A stretch of DNA of 64,000 nucleotides from an uncultured Pirellula sp. (GTDB lineage: Bacteria; Planctomycetota; Planctomycetia; Pirellulales; Pirellulaceae). Shown here piece by piece: positions 45,943 through 55,738 of this stretch (within the stretch, counting starts at the first letter, position 1; every line of letters starts with the position of its first letter). The notes beneath the pieces are model-generated. The model ran no database searches and was not told the origin of the DNA. It was given only the letters and a program-made list of their open reading frames with translations. The position numbers and the translations under genes are program-made. The stretch lies in NCBI GenBank assembly GCA_903858115.1, contig CAIOHR010000193.1, positions 1-64,000 of the forward strand. The letters are read 5' to 3'.

Positions 45943-46731
45943 TCAAACCGCTTTAGAAGCCTTTTCTTCGGCTGCACTTCCGCGAAAATACTGAGGAAGT
46001 AACGCGAACGGGTCAAGCGTGTCACCTGCCCTCCATTTTTTCCAGCCCAACTCTGCCACACTCGAAGCGTGCGGAGTCGAATGCGAATCGTTGATCCACT
46101 CTACGGATTCAAACCAATTCTTGACGGTGTCTAACTTTTCTTCTCGCGCCAAGTAACGTTGAAGCCGTTCGCAACCTGGCCCCACAAACACCTGCCCTAC
46201 AGCTAGCCCCGCCGACATTGCACTCTGAACAAGCCCTTCGATGTCGCAAAGGACGGTCCCTCCCTCAGTCCCCCCCGCAGTCGTGTTGTCGGCGATCGTT
46301 TTCGCAAAGAGCTGGCCACGATAAGCATCTAACAATACATGTGCCAACCGATAACCTTCAGTCGTCTGCCTAGTTTGATGCAGAACGCAATCTAGCGTAT
46401 CCAGTTCGACCACTGGAATGGACAATGCGTAAGCCATCGATTTGGCAGTTGCAATGCCGACTCGAAGTCCTGTGAAAGAGCCCGGACCACTTAGCACGGC
46501 GATGCACCCGAGATCGCTGGGCTTCAGATTTTCCGTTCGAAGCAAAGAGTCGATGGATGAAGCAAGCGATTGAGCCGAACCACGATCGGTCGGCAAGTCG
46601 ACCACAACCACCGCTGGATTCATTAGGTCTGCGTCTTGGGGTACGTCAGTCTTTTGGAGTAGGTTGTATGCTTTCGCAATCGCGACCGATCCGTATTTGC
46701 CGCTTGTCTCGATCGCTAACAGGACCTTCAC
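45943..46731 (-). CDS. tsaB: tRNA threonylcarbamoyladenosine biosynthesis protein TsaB
   Basis: A 262-aa protein of the ASKHA fold, which with TsaD and TsaE makes the t6A37 modification of tRNAs. Family blocks: [16 protein letters not shown] at the N-terminus, and [24 protein letters not shown] in the middle, the diagnostic TsaB motif. The C-terminal part is longer and more divergent than usual. Translation starts at a GTG (46731) that overlaps the pepA stop as GTGA, so it is translationally coupled to the aminopeptidase gene. Confidence 0.92.
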   Translation of the reverse strand: MKVLLAIETSGKYGSVAIAKAYNLLQKTDVPQDADLMNPAVVVVDLPTDRGSAQSLASSIDSLLRTENLKPSDLGCIAVLSGPGSFTGLRVGIATAKSMAYALSIPVVELDTLDCVLHQTRQTTEGYRLAHVLLDAYRGQLFAKTIADNTTAGGTEGGTVLCDIEGLVQSAMSAGLAVGQVFVGPGCERLQRYLAREEKLDTVKNWFESVEWINDSHSTPHASSVAELGWKKWRAGDTLDPFALLPQYFRGSAAEEKASKAV

Positions 46732-48179
46732 GATTCGCTTAGCATTTCGGCGAAGGTACGAACCAATGCGCCAGAGCCACCCGCATCACACCATGGCTTC
46801 GGAGAGTCCAGAAAGGCTGGGCCTGCAATGTCGATGTGCGTCCAAGGCGTCTTGTTAACAAACTCTTCCAAAAACTTAGCAGCCGTTATCGCCCCGCCCC
46901 AACGTCCTTCGCCGACATTCTTGATGTCTGCAACCTTTCCTGCAATTTGCTCCGAAAAGAACCCATGCATCGGCAGTGGCCAGACATACTCGCCAAAACG
47001 TTCGGCCGCCTGTTGAATTTCGGACTGCCATGCGGTGTTGTTGGTCATCAGGCCCGAGATGTCATTTCCGAGCGCCACACAGCATGCTCCAGTCAATGTT
47101 GCAAAGTCTACGATCTTGGCAGGCGAGAATCCTAAAGCCACATCCAAGCAATCAGCGAGTACCAATCGACCTTCGGCATCCGTGTTGTGAATCTCAATCG
47201 TCTTTCCGCTTCTCGCGGTGAGAACATCGCCTAGCTTGAACGCATCGCCTGACACGAGGTTCTCCACGAGACCGATGACAGCAACGAGATTGCAGGGTAC
47301 TTGAAGCCTCGCTGCGGCTTGCATGATGCCCAACACAGTTGCAGCCCCAGCCATGTCGCATTTCATGGTCAACATACCATCGGTTGGTTTTAGTGAGTAA
47401 CCACCGCTGTCGAAGGTGACTCCTTTCCCGACCAGAGCTATTGGAGCCGTGGTCGAATCCCCCCCGCGATAATGCAGGATCACCAACCGTGGATCCTTGA
47501 CCGAACCACGCGCCACTCCCAGCAATGAGCCACAACGCTCTGATTCTAGTTTTGCTTTATCCCAAACTTCGATTCCGAGTTTGTGCTGTTGAGCGACGAT
47601 TTGTGCTTCATTGGCAAACGATTCTGGGTAAAGGTAGTTTGCAGGTAGGTTAACCAGTCGGCGAGCTAAGTTGACCGATTCGCCAATTGCAAACGCTCGT
47701 CGGATGTTCTCTTCTTCGATACCCACCCATTCGTAGACTTCCGGTTGAAATAGAGACTTTTCTTTTCGAAAGAGATCTTGGCCAACGCTACCGACCAAAG
47801 CGCCACAGATCGCAGCTCGCTGCTCAGCGGCGGAGCCAGTAAAACCAACGAATCGAACACGTTCTAGGCGTCGATTCGCCACCGATTTCGCAGCGGTACC
47901 CGCCGCGTGAAAGGCAATGTTCGTATTCCAATCGGAAGAAGCCCCCGTACCCACTAACACCAATTGCTTGGCAGGGATTCCTACCGGGGCGAGCAAGGTC
48001 GTCAGCTTATTGGCTTTGGTCGAAACATCCCCCGACTCCAAAAGCTTGGTTAGCAAGCCAGAGAGAGAAGCGTCCAGTTCTCCAACATGGTTCGCATTCT
48101 TCCAGTCGTCAGGAACTCCTGCAACAAGACAGTCGCAAGGAAGTTGGGGCCAATTCGGTAACGAAGCAATACACTGCAT
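46728..48179 (-). CDS. pepA: Leucyl aminopeptidase, M17 family
   Basis: A 483-aa protein of the M17 zinc/manganese aminopeptidases. The metal-binding region reads LVGKGVTFDSGGYSLKP, then MKCDMAGAATVLG. The signature NTDAEGRLVLADCL is intact. It cleaves N-terminal residues from peptides in the cytoplasm; relatives also bind DNA. The ATG at 48179 is chosen over a GTG at 48215. It is the first gene of the pepA-tsaB-ispG run. The length is slightly below the typical 490-500 aa. Confidence 0.95.
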   Translation of the reverse strand: MQCIASLPNWPQLPCDCLVAGVPDDWKNANHVGELDASLSGLLTKLLESGDVSTKANKLTTLLAPVGIPAKQLVLVGTGASSDWNTNIAFHAAGTAAKSVANRRLERVRFVGFTGSAAEQRAAICGALVGSVGQDLFRKEKSLFQPEVYEWVGIEEENIRRAFAIGESVNLARRLVNLPANYLYPESFANEAQIVAQQHKLGIEVWDKAKLESERCGSLLGVARGSVKDPRLVILHYRGGDSTTAPIALVGKGVTFDSGGYSLKPTDGMLTMKCDMAGAATVLGIMQAAARLQVPCNLVAVIGLVENLVSGDAFKLGDVLTARSGKTIEIHNTDAEGRLVLADCLDVALGFSPAKIVDFATLTGACCVALGNDISGLMTNNTAWQSEIQQAAERFGEYVWPLPMHGFFSEQIAGKVADIKNVGEGRWGGAITAAKFLEEFVNKTPWTHIDIAGPAFLDSPKPWCDAGGSGALVRTFAEMLSES

Positions 48180-48329
48180 GGAATTCAATTTCCGCGAGAA
48201 AACAAACACCGCCACATTAAATCACGTTTAGCACCGTCCCGCAAGCACGCCTCGCCTCTGACGCGTGCCACCCATTCACCTTGCAGAGCAAAAGAGATTT
48301 GGTACAATCCAGGAAAAGGAGAATTGATT

Positions 48330-49481
48330 ATGCCTCGACCATTACGTTCGGATGTCTATAGACCACAAGAGATTGCAATCCTACATTGTGTCCAAAGATG
48401 CGTTCGTCGCGCATATCTCAGTGGGATTGATAGCGTTTCCGGAAAGGATTATTCCTATCGAAAAGAATGGATTCGCCAGCGGATCGAAAAGCTAGCATCA
48501 GTTTTTAGTATAGATGTACTTTCTTATGCAGTCCTTTCCAATCACATGCATTTGGTGCTACGAAGTCGGCCGGATGTCGTTGCTACTTGGTCGGATCGGC
48601 AAGTCGCACTTCGGTGGTTGCAGATTTTCCCTGGGAAAAGAATCGAGGAGCAATTGGGGGATCCGACGACTACAGATGTCGAGGCATTGGCAAATAACCC
48701 GGAGCGAATGGTTGTCGTTCGGCTTCGATTGTCCGATATTTCTTGGTTTATGCGTGCTCTTTCTGAGCCAATCGCTCGATTGGCGAATCAGCAAGAGAAA
48801 TGTACTGGCTGCTTTTGGGAAGGACGCTTTAAGGCACAGCGACTGCTGGATGAGGCTGCGTTATTGGCTTGCTGCATGTATGTGGATCTGAATCCAGTTC
48901 GTGCAGCCATGGCGGAATCGCCTGAGACTTCGACGTTTACCTCCGCTTATGATCGCATCAAGGCGGCGCAGGGCCAGACGATTGAGTCGGCGGCTGTTCC
49001 GATGCAGACAATCAATCGAGAAGAAGCGGCGAAGATACTAAAGAGCAGCACTCCTGAGGAGTTGGCGGACCGGCGCAAAGCCGCCAGGAGGCGACGGGGA
49101 CCGCGAATTGCTCGCGACGGGTGGCTGGCACCGCTTGAGCTAAATCCGAGGGTGACGGGGCCAGCGGTGAATAAGGATGGGGTGCGAGCGAGTGATAAAG
49201 GATTTTTAGATATGAGCCTTGAGGATTACGTGGCGCTTTTGTATTGGACAGGCAGCCAAGGACGAGCAGATAAGAATGGCAAGATCACTGCGGATTATGC
49301 ACCGATCTTGGCCAAGCTAGGAATCGCCGAAGGGATGTGGTGCGATCTGGTTTGGAACTTCAAGAAGTACTTTGGCAAGAGCCGAGGACCAGGATCGCCG
49401 GATCGAATGCGAGAAGAAGCGATCTTGGGCGTGCGCAAGTTTCAGCCAGGACAAAAGATGGCTCGGAAGTGCTTTGTTTGA
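48330..49481 (+). CDS. RAYT-like IS200/Y1-family transposase protein
   Basis: A 383-aa protein with a Y1 HUH-nuclease domain. The HUH motif is SNHMHLVL (His72, His74) and the likely nucleophile is Tyr184 in YVDLNPVRAAM, the context typical of REP-associated tyrosine transposases. Between them lies an insert of about 60 residues not found in short IS200 TnpA proteins, and a basic C-terminal extension of about 150 residues follows. No terminal inverted repeats or tnpB are seen, so it is a stand-alone domesticated-type gene. The ATG at 48330 has an AGGAG site 8 bases upstream. REP-like palindromes occur elsewhere in the window, but none flanks this gene. Confidence 0.82.
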   Translation: MPRPLRSDVYRPQEIAILHCVQRCVRRAYLSGIDSVSGKDYSYRKEWIRQRIEKLASVFSIDVLSYAVLSNHMHLVLRSRPDVVATWSDRQVALRWLQIFPGKRIEEQLGDPTTTDVEALANNPERMVVVRLRLSDISWFMRALSEPIARLANQQEKCTGCFWEGRFKAQRLLDEAALLACCMYVDLNPVRAAMAESPETSTFTSAYDRIKAAQGQTIESAAVPMQTINREEAAKILKSSTPEELADRRKAARRRRGPRIARDGWLAPLELNPRVTGPAVNKDGVRASDKGFLDMSLEDYVALLYWTGSQGRADKNGKITADYAPILAKLGIAEGMWCDLVWNFKKYFGKSRGPGSPDRMREEAILGVRKFQPGQKMARKCFV

Positions 49482-49535
49482 TAAGCCTGATTCTATCTCA
49501 CCCGGTTCATGATAAAAGCCTAGTTTCCTAAGCTC

Positions 49536-50315
49536 TCAATCTGGAGCTGGTTTCGAAGTCGATAGCTTGGCGCCAGCAGTGTCGAAAACTCTCGAGCTTC
49601 TCAAACCCCATTTCGCTAATCGAAATGCAGTAGCCGTTTGAAGACATCCAAGACCATATTTGCATGAACGGGAAAAATTGATGGACGAAGCTTCCGCGAA
49701 ATACTTGGTAGGACACGAAATTTCACCGATTTCAAAGCCAAAGTAGATAACCTGCGACAGCATTTGATTGTCAAACACAAAATCGTCCGAGTTCTCCTCC
49801 AATGGCAACTGCAAAAGCAAGTCTCGGGAGAAAGCTCGGTAACCCGTGTGAAATTCCGATAACTTCGATTGCATCAAAATGTTCTGAGCAAGCGTTAAGA
49901 ATCGATTCGCGATGTACTTATAGATGGGCATTCCGCTCTGCATCGCGCGACCACCGAGAATCCGGCTAGCAATCACGCAATCGTAGATGCCATTTCCGAT
50001 CATTGGAACAATGGCGGGGACTAGCAACGGCGTGTACTGATAGTCGGGATGTACCATGACAATGATATCTGCACCTAGAGACAGTGCTGTCTTGTAGCAG
50101 GTTTTTTGGTTGCCACCATATCCTCGATTTTTGGGATGGGTCACGACATGCAGCCCCAGGTCCTTCGCCACAGCAACTGTATTGTCGCGACTCGCATCAT
50201 CCACAAGTACGATTTCATCGACCAACGTGCGATCAATCTCCTCGCACGTTCTTTCCAATGTCTTAGCAGCGTTGTAAGCCGGCATAACAACCACAATACG
50301 CTTGTCGCGATACAT
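49536..50315 (-). CDS. Family 2 glycosyltransferase (dolichol-phosphate-mannose-synthase-like)
   Basis: A 259-aa soluble GT-A protein. It starts with VVVMPAYNAAKTLERTCEEI and EIVLVDDASRDNT, the nucleotide-sugar binding segment, followed by NRGYGGNQKTCYKTAL and IIVMVHPDYQY. The metal-binding position, normally DxD, here reads HPD. The missing first Asp is seen in many relatives. It probably transfers a hexose from a nucleotide sugar to a lipid or polysaccharide carrier. Its start lies 3 bases after the stop of the methyltransferase gene, so it belongs to a three-gene glycan operon. Confidence 0.87.
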   Translation of the reverse strand: MYRDKRIVVVMPAYNAAKTLERTCEEIDRTLVDEIVLVDDASRDNTVAVAKDLGLHVVTHPKNRGYGGNQKTCYKTALSLGADIIVMVHPDYQYTPLLVPAIVPMIGNGIYDCVIASRILGGRAMQSGMPIYKYIANRFLTLAQNILMQSKLSEFHTGYRAFSRDLLLQLPLEENSDDFVFDNQMLSQVIYFGFEIGEISCPTKYFAEASSINFSRSCKYGLGCLQTATAFRLAKWGLRSSRVFDTAGAKLSTSKPAPD

Positions 50316-50318
50316 GGG

Positions 50319-51242
50319 TCAATTACATCCTTCATTCTCGAATCGTTCAGACGCGAGCATTAACGTACCGCCCGCCCCTCTTTCACGGGCCAGCAACATC
50401 GGGATCAACCCAACGCTGCTCAGTGCAGAACCGGCAACCATATGAACAATCCTTTGCACCAAAGAAACGTGACAGTTCTTGCCTGTGACCATTTTGAAAA
50501 AAAGATTGTTCCGTCGCGAGCATGCGTTTAACGCACTTTGAACCCAGCCTATGAGGTCGTATTCCAATTCGCTGTAACGCGTTTCGAGGCAGCGAAACCC
50601 ATGCTCTGACAGCACATGAACGAGCGATCGCTCTGTAAAGTGAAAAAGATGTCGTGGCAGGTCTAGCGCAAGCCATCGCGGTCCGAAAAACCTAGCCTGC
50701 AAGCTTCCCCAATCTGGAACTGCCAAAAATAGCTTCCCTCTTGGCGAAAGCAATTTTGAAACGCGTTCGATTTCCGTCACGGGTGAACGAAAATGCTCCA
50801 GCACGTGCCAAAGTGTGATACTATCGAACGGCGCGTGCTGTGATGCTTCTTCAACGGTCTCCATTACACTGAGTCCTTTCTCACGCGCCCAATCCGGGTG
50901 GGTCTCGACTCCCCAAACATCCCAACCTTGCGTCTTCGCTGTTTGCAGAAACGAGCCATCTCCACAGCCAATATCGAGCAATTTTCCTCGGCTTTGACCT
51001 CGACAATACTTTTCAACAAAGCGAATTCGGCGTCGGTCACACAACTTGGCCGTGAAACCATGCCTGCCACCGTAGTATTGTGAATGATAGTAATCCCCCA
51101 AATTCTCAGGGATTGGCCAAGTCTTTCCTAAACCGCAGTCGCTACACTTGTAAATGGAAAAGGTAGATAGGCCTTCTGCATCCACAACGTCGCTCCACAG
51201 CAATTGCATATTGCCTCGGCATACTGTGCAGAGAGTTTCCAT
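50319..51242 (-). CDS. SAM-dependent class I methyltransferase with N-terminal zinc-binding segment
   Basis: A 307-aa protein. The first 40 residues contain CTVC and CSDCG, likely a zinc ribbon as seen in sugar methyltransferases of the type that act on activated sugars or polysaccharides. The Rossmann core has GKLLDIGCGDGSFLQTA (SAM-binding) and ITLWHVLEHFRSP. It is followed by a hydrophobic C-terminal region. The start (ATG 51242) shares a base with the stop of the upstream GT39 gene (TAATG), so translation is coupled. It may methylate a sugar or lipid-linked glycan made by the neighbouring enzymes. Confidence 0.88.
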   Translation of the reverse strand: METLCTVCRGNMQLLWSDVVDAEGLSTFSIYKCSDCGLGKTWPIPENLGDYYHSQYYGGRHGFTAKLCDRRRIRFVEKYCRGQSRGKLLDIGCGDGSFLQTAKTQGWDVWGVETHPDWAREKGLSVMETVEEASQHAPFDSITLWHVLEHFRSPVTEIERVSKLLSPRGKLFLAVPDWGSLQARFFGPRWLALDLPRHLFHFTERSLVHVLSEHGFRCLETRYSELEYDLIGWVQSALNACSRRNNLFFKMVTGKNCHVSLVQRIVHMVAGSALSSVGLIPMLLARERGAGGTLMLASERFENEGCN

Positions 51243-52804
51243 TACTCGGTACTCCGGCGATCAGTCTGGATATCTGTTCGGCGATAAATCTCAGCATAAC
51301 AAGCAAATTTATCAGCCTCATTTCCATGTGTAGAAATGAGCTCGACCGGCAGGGACTCTGCGATATTCGTGAGCTTGCCGCTTCGGCTAACGACCAAGTA
51401 GTCGAATGGAACTTGATCCAACCGAAAATAGACGGGCAGTGTTTGTGCCAATAGTACCTTTCGATCATTAGCAAGAAAATCCAATAAGAACTGAGTATCT
51501 ACAGCGACGACAGCATTCGCCGGAAGATTGCTCATCAATTCCTTGGCAAAGGATGGCGAGTTATAGTTGCGGTCTTTCCCATGTTGAAGATGCACTTTCA
51601 ATGTAGTAAGCCCTGCCCCTGGGATCAATGAAACCAAAGCCAGTATAGCAACACCAACTCTTATTGCGTCGGCTTTTCGTACACTCCACTGTGCTGTTGC
51701 TTTATCAATCAGGAACTGAAGCATGGTACCAACACAGATGAACATGAGCGCAGCGCTATAAGACCAGTAACCATTGACTGGGTGGTGTGGGCCAACAAGA
51801 ACACTCATCAGATAGACAGAACTAAGTCCCAATACTGCGATTGTAAAAATCGGACTTTGTCGCAACTTCGGAACCAAGAAGCATCCAGCAGTCATGATTA
51901 TTGGAAAACTGTATTGCCAAGCTCCGAGGTGATGGAACATTCCATACTCATAGAAAGAATGGTACCACAACGATTTCCATGGCCATATCATTCTTACCAA
52001 CAGCCCCTCGTCACCGCCGCCGAGAAACTGATTCCTGAACTGAACGGCGAATGCCTCGGGATGCATGGCAATGAGGGGAATCCAAAACGAGGTCATTAAC
52101 AACGCACCCGTTGCAAGAATCATCGGATGCACGATACGCCCCTTCCCTTCTGACTTCCACATCGCCCACGCGGCCAATTGGATCGCGTAGACGAGAGCGA
52201 ATGGGTGTGTCATCCCGCCTGCACCGATCGCAACGCTAGCAAGCCAAAGCCATCGCGTATTGCTCGAAGCGCTCCAGCAAAACATGCAAACGATCGATAG
52301 CAGACCAAACATGGTACACAAAAGATCTGGGCGAGCGCTCATCGCTGGAAAGTAGAACCAACGCGAAAACAGAAACAATCCTGCTCCCCAGAATGCCGCC
52401 CAATCGGAACCACCAGCTTTTCGTTGCAGATAGTAAACAAGCAACACGGACAGCAGGCCAGCGAACATCGACGACAATCTAGCAGTCCCGTAACAAACGG
52501 GAAGTACCAAGTAAAAGAACGATTGATAATAGAAATAGAGAGGCGGCTCGCAGTAGAGTCCTTTGTCTGCATGGAAAAACACCGACTCTGCGTTTTGTGC
52601 AGGCGCATGGGGCAAACGCGGAATTCCGTTTTGAAGAATGGTCAATCCCGGTACCGCGTAGCAATCCTCGTCTTGCCCTCCTGGCTGCATATAAGCGACC
52701 GGAAGCCTCAAAAGCAAGAACGCAGCTAGGAAGCAAACAAAAAGGACTTTGGGGTACAAACTTCGATGTTGATATTTTGAGAAAGTAACCTTGTGGCTGG
52801 CCAT
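51242..52804 (-). CDS. Membrane glycosyltransferase, GT39/ArnT-like (GT-C fold)
   Basis: A 520-aa integral membrane protein with about 10-12 helices. The first luminal loop carries the acidic motif GGQDEDCYAVPG, the place where GT-C enzymes have their catalytic Asp/Glu. Typical features follow, such as long hydrophobic helices with Arg/Trp-rich loops and a soluble C-terminal domain. It should transfer a sugar from a polyprenyl-phosphate donor. It is upstream of and coupled to the methyltransferase and GT2 genes, suggesting assembly of a lipid- or protein-linked glycan. Confidence 0.82.
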   Translation of the reverse strand: MASHKVTFSKYQHRSLYPKVLFVCFLAAFLLLRLPVAYMQPGGQDEDCYAVPGLTILQNGIPRLPHAPAQNAESVFFHADKGLYCEPPLYFYYQSFFYLVLPVCYGTARLSSMFAGLLSVLLVYYLQRKAGGSDWAAFWGAGLFLFSRWFYFPAMSARPDLLCTMFGLLSIVCMFCWSASSNTRWLWLASVAIGAGGMTHPFALVYAIQLAAWAMWKSEGKGRIVHPMILATGALLMTSFWIPLIAMHPEAFAVQFRNQFLGGGDEGLLVRMIWPWKSLWYHSFYEYGMFHHLGAWQYSFPIIMTAGCFLVPKLRQSPIFTIAVLGLSSVYLMSVLVGPHHPVNGYWSYSAALMFICVGTMLQFLIDKATAQWSVRKADAIRVGVAILALVSLIPGAGLTTLKVHLQHGKDRNYNSPSFAKELMSNLPANAVVAVDTQFLLDFLANDRKVLLAQTLPVYFRLDQVPFDYLVVSRSGKLTNIAESLPVELISTHGNEADKFACYAEIYRRTDIQTDRRSTE

Positions 52805-52807
52805 ATG

Positions 52808-54346
52808 CTATTTGCCTTCCGAAGCCCATTTTTTCATCATAGCAATGTTCTTTTCTACTTCTGGATTGCCTTTACCCAAGTACTCCTTCATGTCGCTGTC
52901 GTACATCGCATCTGACTCAGGTCCTTTATCTTTTGTATCAACCATCCATTGATCCAATTTAGCTCGCATCGATTCCAGGATTGATTTGTGACTGGGAAGC
53001 GATGCAAGGTTATTCACCTGCCATGGATCTTCCGTCCACGCATACAATTCCTCGGGTGCACGCGTCGGGCTGAACATCAGCTTTTCAGCAAGAGGATCGA
53101 GCTTGCCACTTTCATGCAACGATCGCAAAGTCTTCACAATCGATTTACCATCTTTGTAAGCATTAGGCTGTAGATGCGGGCGTTGTGGATAGAAATTTCG
53201 AATGTAGAGAAAGCGATCTGTTCTTACACTTCGCAAGCGCTCGACCGTTTCATCACATCGATCTCGTGCCGCGAAAACAGCTTCTCTGGGCTGATAGGAA
53301 GAATCGAACACATTGCTGGATTGCATCGACGTAGGTATCGACACACCGGCTGCGGCTAAGGATATTGCTGCGAGATCGATGTGCTCGACTAGATCTTTTC
53401 GAACCTGACCCTTTGCAATCCCAGGACCGCGTACTACCAACGGAACATGCGTACCTTCGTTATACAAAAATTGCTTGCCGCGTGCGTGGCTGATGCCATG
53501 GTCTGTCATAAAGATCACCAGCGTGTTTTCCAAGAGCCCTTCTCGCGTCAATCTCGCAATGACACTGCCAACATGTTTGTCTGTAAACCGGACTGAATCC
53601 AGATACGCAGCCCAATCTCTCAAAAGCACTTCATCGCGAGGATAGTACGGAGGCAACGAAACACTCGCAGGATCGGTGGAATTGCCCAATTCTGCCTTCG
53701 CTCGCTCTAGAAGCTTTATAGCAGTCGCGTCCGTCCCGCCTCGAAGCTTACCACCGGCTAACTGAACCTGCATAAAGAATGGTTGGTCCGCTCGCTTGCC
53801 AGACCAATCGTTTGCATCGTACATCTTTGCGTCCCATTCAAAGTTGTAGTCCGTCTTTCCCATGGCTGTGTCACGTCCTTTTTTGCCACGACGATCGGAT
53901 TCTTCTAGACCACTACCAATGCAAGTGTAATAGCCCGCTCGTTTCAAGAGTTCGGGGACAGGAGCAATACCATCGGGTAACTGGATCTTGATTGGCCCAC
54001 GCCCACTTCGATGATGATGCGATCCAATGCTGGTCTGGTACATACCTGTAATCAACGCTGACCTGCATGGAGAACAAACAGGTGCCGTGACAAATGCATT
54101 CGTAAAACGAGTCCCCTCCACGGCCAGCTGATCGACATGGGGCGTCTCAATGAGCCTCTCACCGTAACAAGAAAAGTTGGCAGACATATCGTCCACAATG
54201 AACCATAAGATATTGGGGCGGGCTCCTATTGCTTCACCAGCAACACCCGTCGAAGACGGCGTAACAAGTGATGTCACTATGGGCAAGCAGAGCCCAATAA
54301 GGAACGACAATCGTGTAACAAATCTATGATTCATAATGACATTCAT
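52808..54346 (-). CDS. Secreted formylglycine-dependent sulfatase
   Basis: A 512-aa exported sulfatase (signal peptide FVTRLSFLIGLCLPIVTSLV). The N-terminal metal site is NILWFIVDDMSANFSCYG with Asp52 and Asp53. The modification motif is VCSPCRSALITGMYQ with Cys91; the core CxPxR is present with Cys where the common form has Ser. Later blocks include MTDHGISHARGKQFLYNEG. Such sulfatases desulfate polysaccharides and are strikingly abundant in planctomycetes. The start is uncertain among ATG codons at 54349, 54346 and 54334; the frame extends to 54490 but the added residues precede the signal peptide. It is 4 bases upstream of the GT39 start. Confidence 0.9.
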   Translation of the reverse strand: MNVIMNHRFVTRLSFLIGLCLPIVTSLVTPSSTGVAGEAIGARPNILWFIVDDMSANFSCYGERLIETPHVDQLAVEGTRFTNAFVTAPVCSPCRSALITGMYQTSIGSHHHRSGRGPIKIQLPDGIAPVPELLKRAGYYTCIGSGLEESDRRGKKGRDTAMGKTDYNFEWDAKMYDANDWSGKRADQPFFMQVQLAGGKLRGGTDATAIKLLERAKAELGNSTDPASVSLPPYYPRDEVLLRDWAAYLDSVRFTDKHVGSVIARLTREGLLENTLVIFMTDHGISHARGKQFLYNEGTHVPLVVRGPGIAKGQVRKDLVEHIDLAAISLAAAGVSIPTSMQSSNVFDSSYQPREAVFAARDRCDETVERLRSVRTDRFLYIRNFYPQRPHLQPNAYKDGKSIVKTLRSLHESGKLDPLAEKLMFSPTRAPEELYAWTEDPWQVNNLASLPSHKSILESMRAKLDQWMVDTKDKGPESDAMYDSDMKEYLGKGNPEVEKNIAMMKKWASEGK

Positions 54347-54498
54347 CATTCTACGGAAGAGACGGAGAGGGAGCGTCCTAGTATAACACGATGAACGACG
54401 GTCGAGAGGCATGGAACAGGAAGACAATAATCGTCGAGCCGTCATGACGAAGCAAAAGCGACGTAAGGCCGATGGACTCACCTCATCCATCGTTCCAT

Positions 54499-54530
54499 GA
54501 AAAAAGGACGGGGTTGTTTCCCGTCCTTTT
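54499..54530 (-). terminator. Rho-independent terminator after the desaturase gene
   Basis: A 10-bp stem (54503-54512 with 54520-54529) with a 7-base loop, followed on the minus strand by a run of T (complement of A6 at 54500-54505). It lies about 35 bases past the desaturase stop and would end that transcript. Confidence 0.85.
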
Positions 54531-54565
54531 CGATGTTGGTTGAACAGTTTGCGAACTGTTTGGAT

Positions 54566-55579
54566 CTAAGCGACTCTTCGCTCCGCGTGTTCCCGCTTCT
54601 TTTCTTCCATGCTAGAAACGTCGATGATGTTCTTGGCTAGTCCTACAAAGCGTAGAAATCGAATCACAGCGTACGTGGCGTCAAACTCCCACCACTTGTG
54701 TCCGTGTTGCGCCAATCGCGGATGAGCGTGGTGATTGTTATGCCATCCCTCGCCGTAAGCAATGATGGCAACCCACCAATTGTTGCGACTATCATCTTTG
54801 GTCTCGTAGTTCTTGTACCCGAATATATGGGATGCAGAGTTCACAAACCAAGTGGTATGGAGTACAGCAACCATCCGAACACAAACCACCCACACGAGCC
54901 AGGACAAAGCGAGTTCGGTTCCGCCAATCAAATAACCTGTGCCAGTGATCAACGAACCAAACGCAATATGGATTGGCAAGAACCATCGTTCGAGCATGAC
55001 CAAGAATGGTTGCTTCAAAAGATCAGGTACCCATTTCTGCGCATATCCCTTGGGATCGCCATTGTCGGTTGTAAAGGCCAACCAAAACATGTGAGCCCAC
55101 CATGGACCTTCATGCGGCGAATGCGGATCTCCTGGCTGGTCACTGTACGCATGGTGTTTGCGATGGTTGGCCGTCCAACTGATCGGTCCACCTTCACCGG
55201 CAAACGTACCAAGCAACGATAGAAAATTCTGAAGCCAATTTGGAACCACAAGACCGGTATGGGTCAACAATCGATGGAACCCAAGGCAAATACCTAGACT
55301 GCCCGTGACCCAGTGCATGAACAGAGCCAGTCCAAGTCCCGACCAAGTGAATGTCCACGGAGCAAACAGCGCTCCCAGGTGCAGAGCGATCAGCCATGTT
55401 CCTGCAGCCCACTGCACATGGTAAACCTCGGGCACAGGAGACTGCTTTCCGCCTCCCTTCGGCTTTTGCGCAAAAGAGGTCATCTCTTCCATTTTCGGCT
55501 GAACCGTTGGAGCCGCCGTCTGTGGATGGTGGTTCTTCATGGTAGAACCTGGTTCTTTTGCTTGATTTGAGCCGATCAT
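54566..55579 (-). CDS. Membrane fatty-acid desaturase (acyl-CoA delta-9 type)
   Basis: A 337-aa protein with the three histidine boxes of front-end and delta-9 desaturases: HRLLTH (102-107), NHRKHH (139-143) and HNNHH (280-284). Four transmembrane helices lie in two pairs between the boxes. It introduces a double bond into membrane acyl chains with a diiron centre, oxygen and an electron donor. The first 50 residues are polar and low complexity. The ATG at 55579 has an AAGGA site; an internal ATG at 55540 is an alternative. It is monocistronic and ends at a clear terminator. Confidence 0.92.
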   Translation of the reverse strand: MIGSNQAKEPGSTMKNHHPQTAAPTVQPKMEEMTSFAQKPKGGGKQSPVPEVYHVQWAAGTWLIALHLGALFAPWTFTWSGLGLALFMHWVTGSLGICLGFHRLLTHTGLVVPNWLQNFLSLLGTFAGEGGPISWTANHRKHHAYSDQPGDPHSPHEGPWWAHMFWLAFTTDNGDPKGYAQKWVPDLLKQPFLVMLERWFLPIHIAFGSLITGTGYLIGGTELALSWLVWVVCVRMVAVLHTTWFVNSASHIFGYKNYETKDDSRNNWWVAIIAYGEGWHNNHHAHPRLAQHGHKWWEFDATYAVIRFLRFVGLAKNIIDVSSMEEKKREHAERRVA

Positions 55580-55738
55580 TTCGGCGATCCTTTACGTTGG
55601 AGAATCTAAGAATCTGAGCATCGTTCGGACGAAACTCGAATCGATTTGTCTGAGAATAATAACGTTCGAAATGGGGAATGTATGTCCCGGCCTGGTTTCC
55701 ACTGTGTCAAAGATGTGTAAAACCTCGGGAGCTAAGTG

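Noticed and set aside
48180..49535. IS200/IS605-type insertion sequence around the RAYT-like gene
   Set aside because: No subterminal hairpins, no tnpB and no target-site signature around the gene; it appears to be a stand-alone RAYT-type gene.
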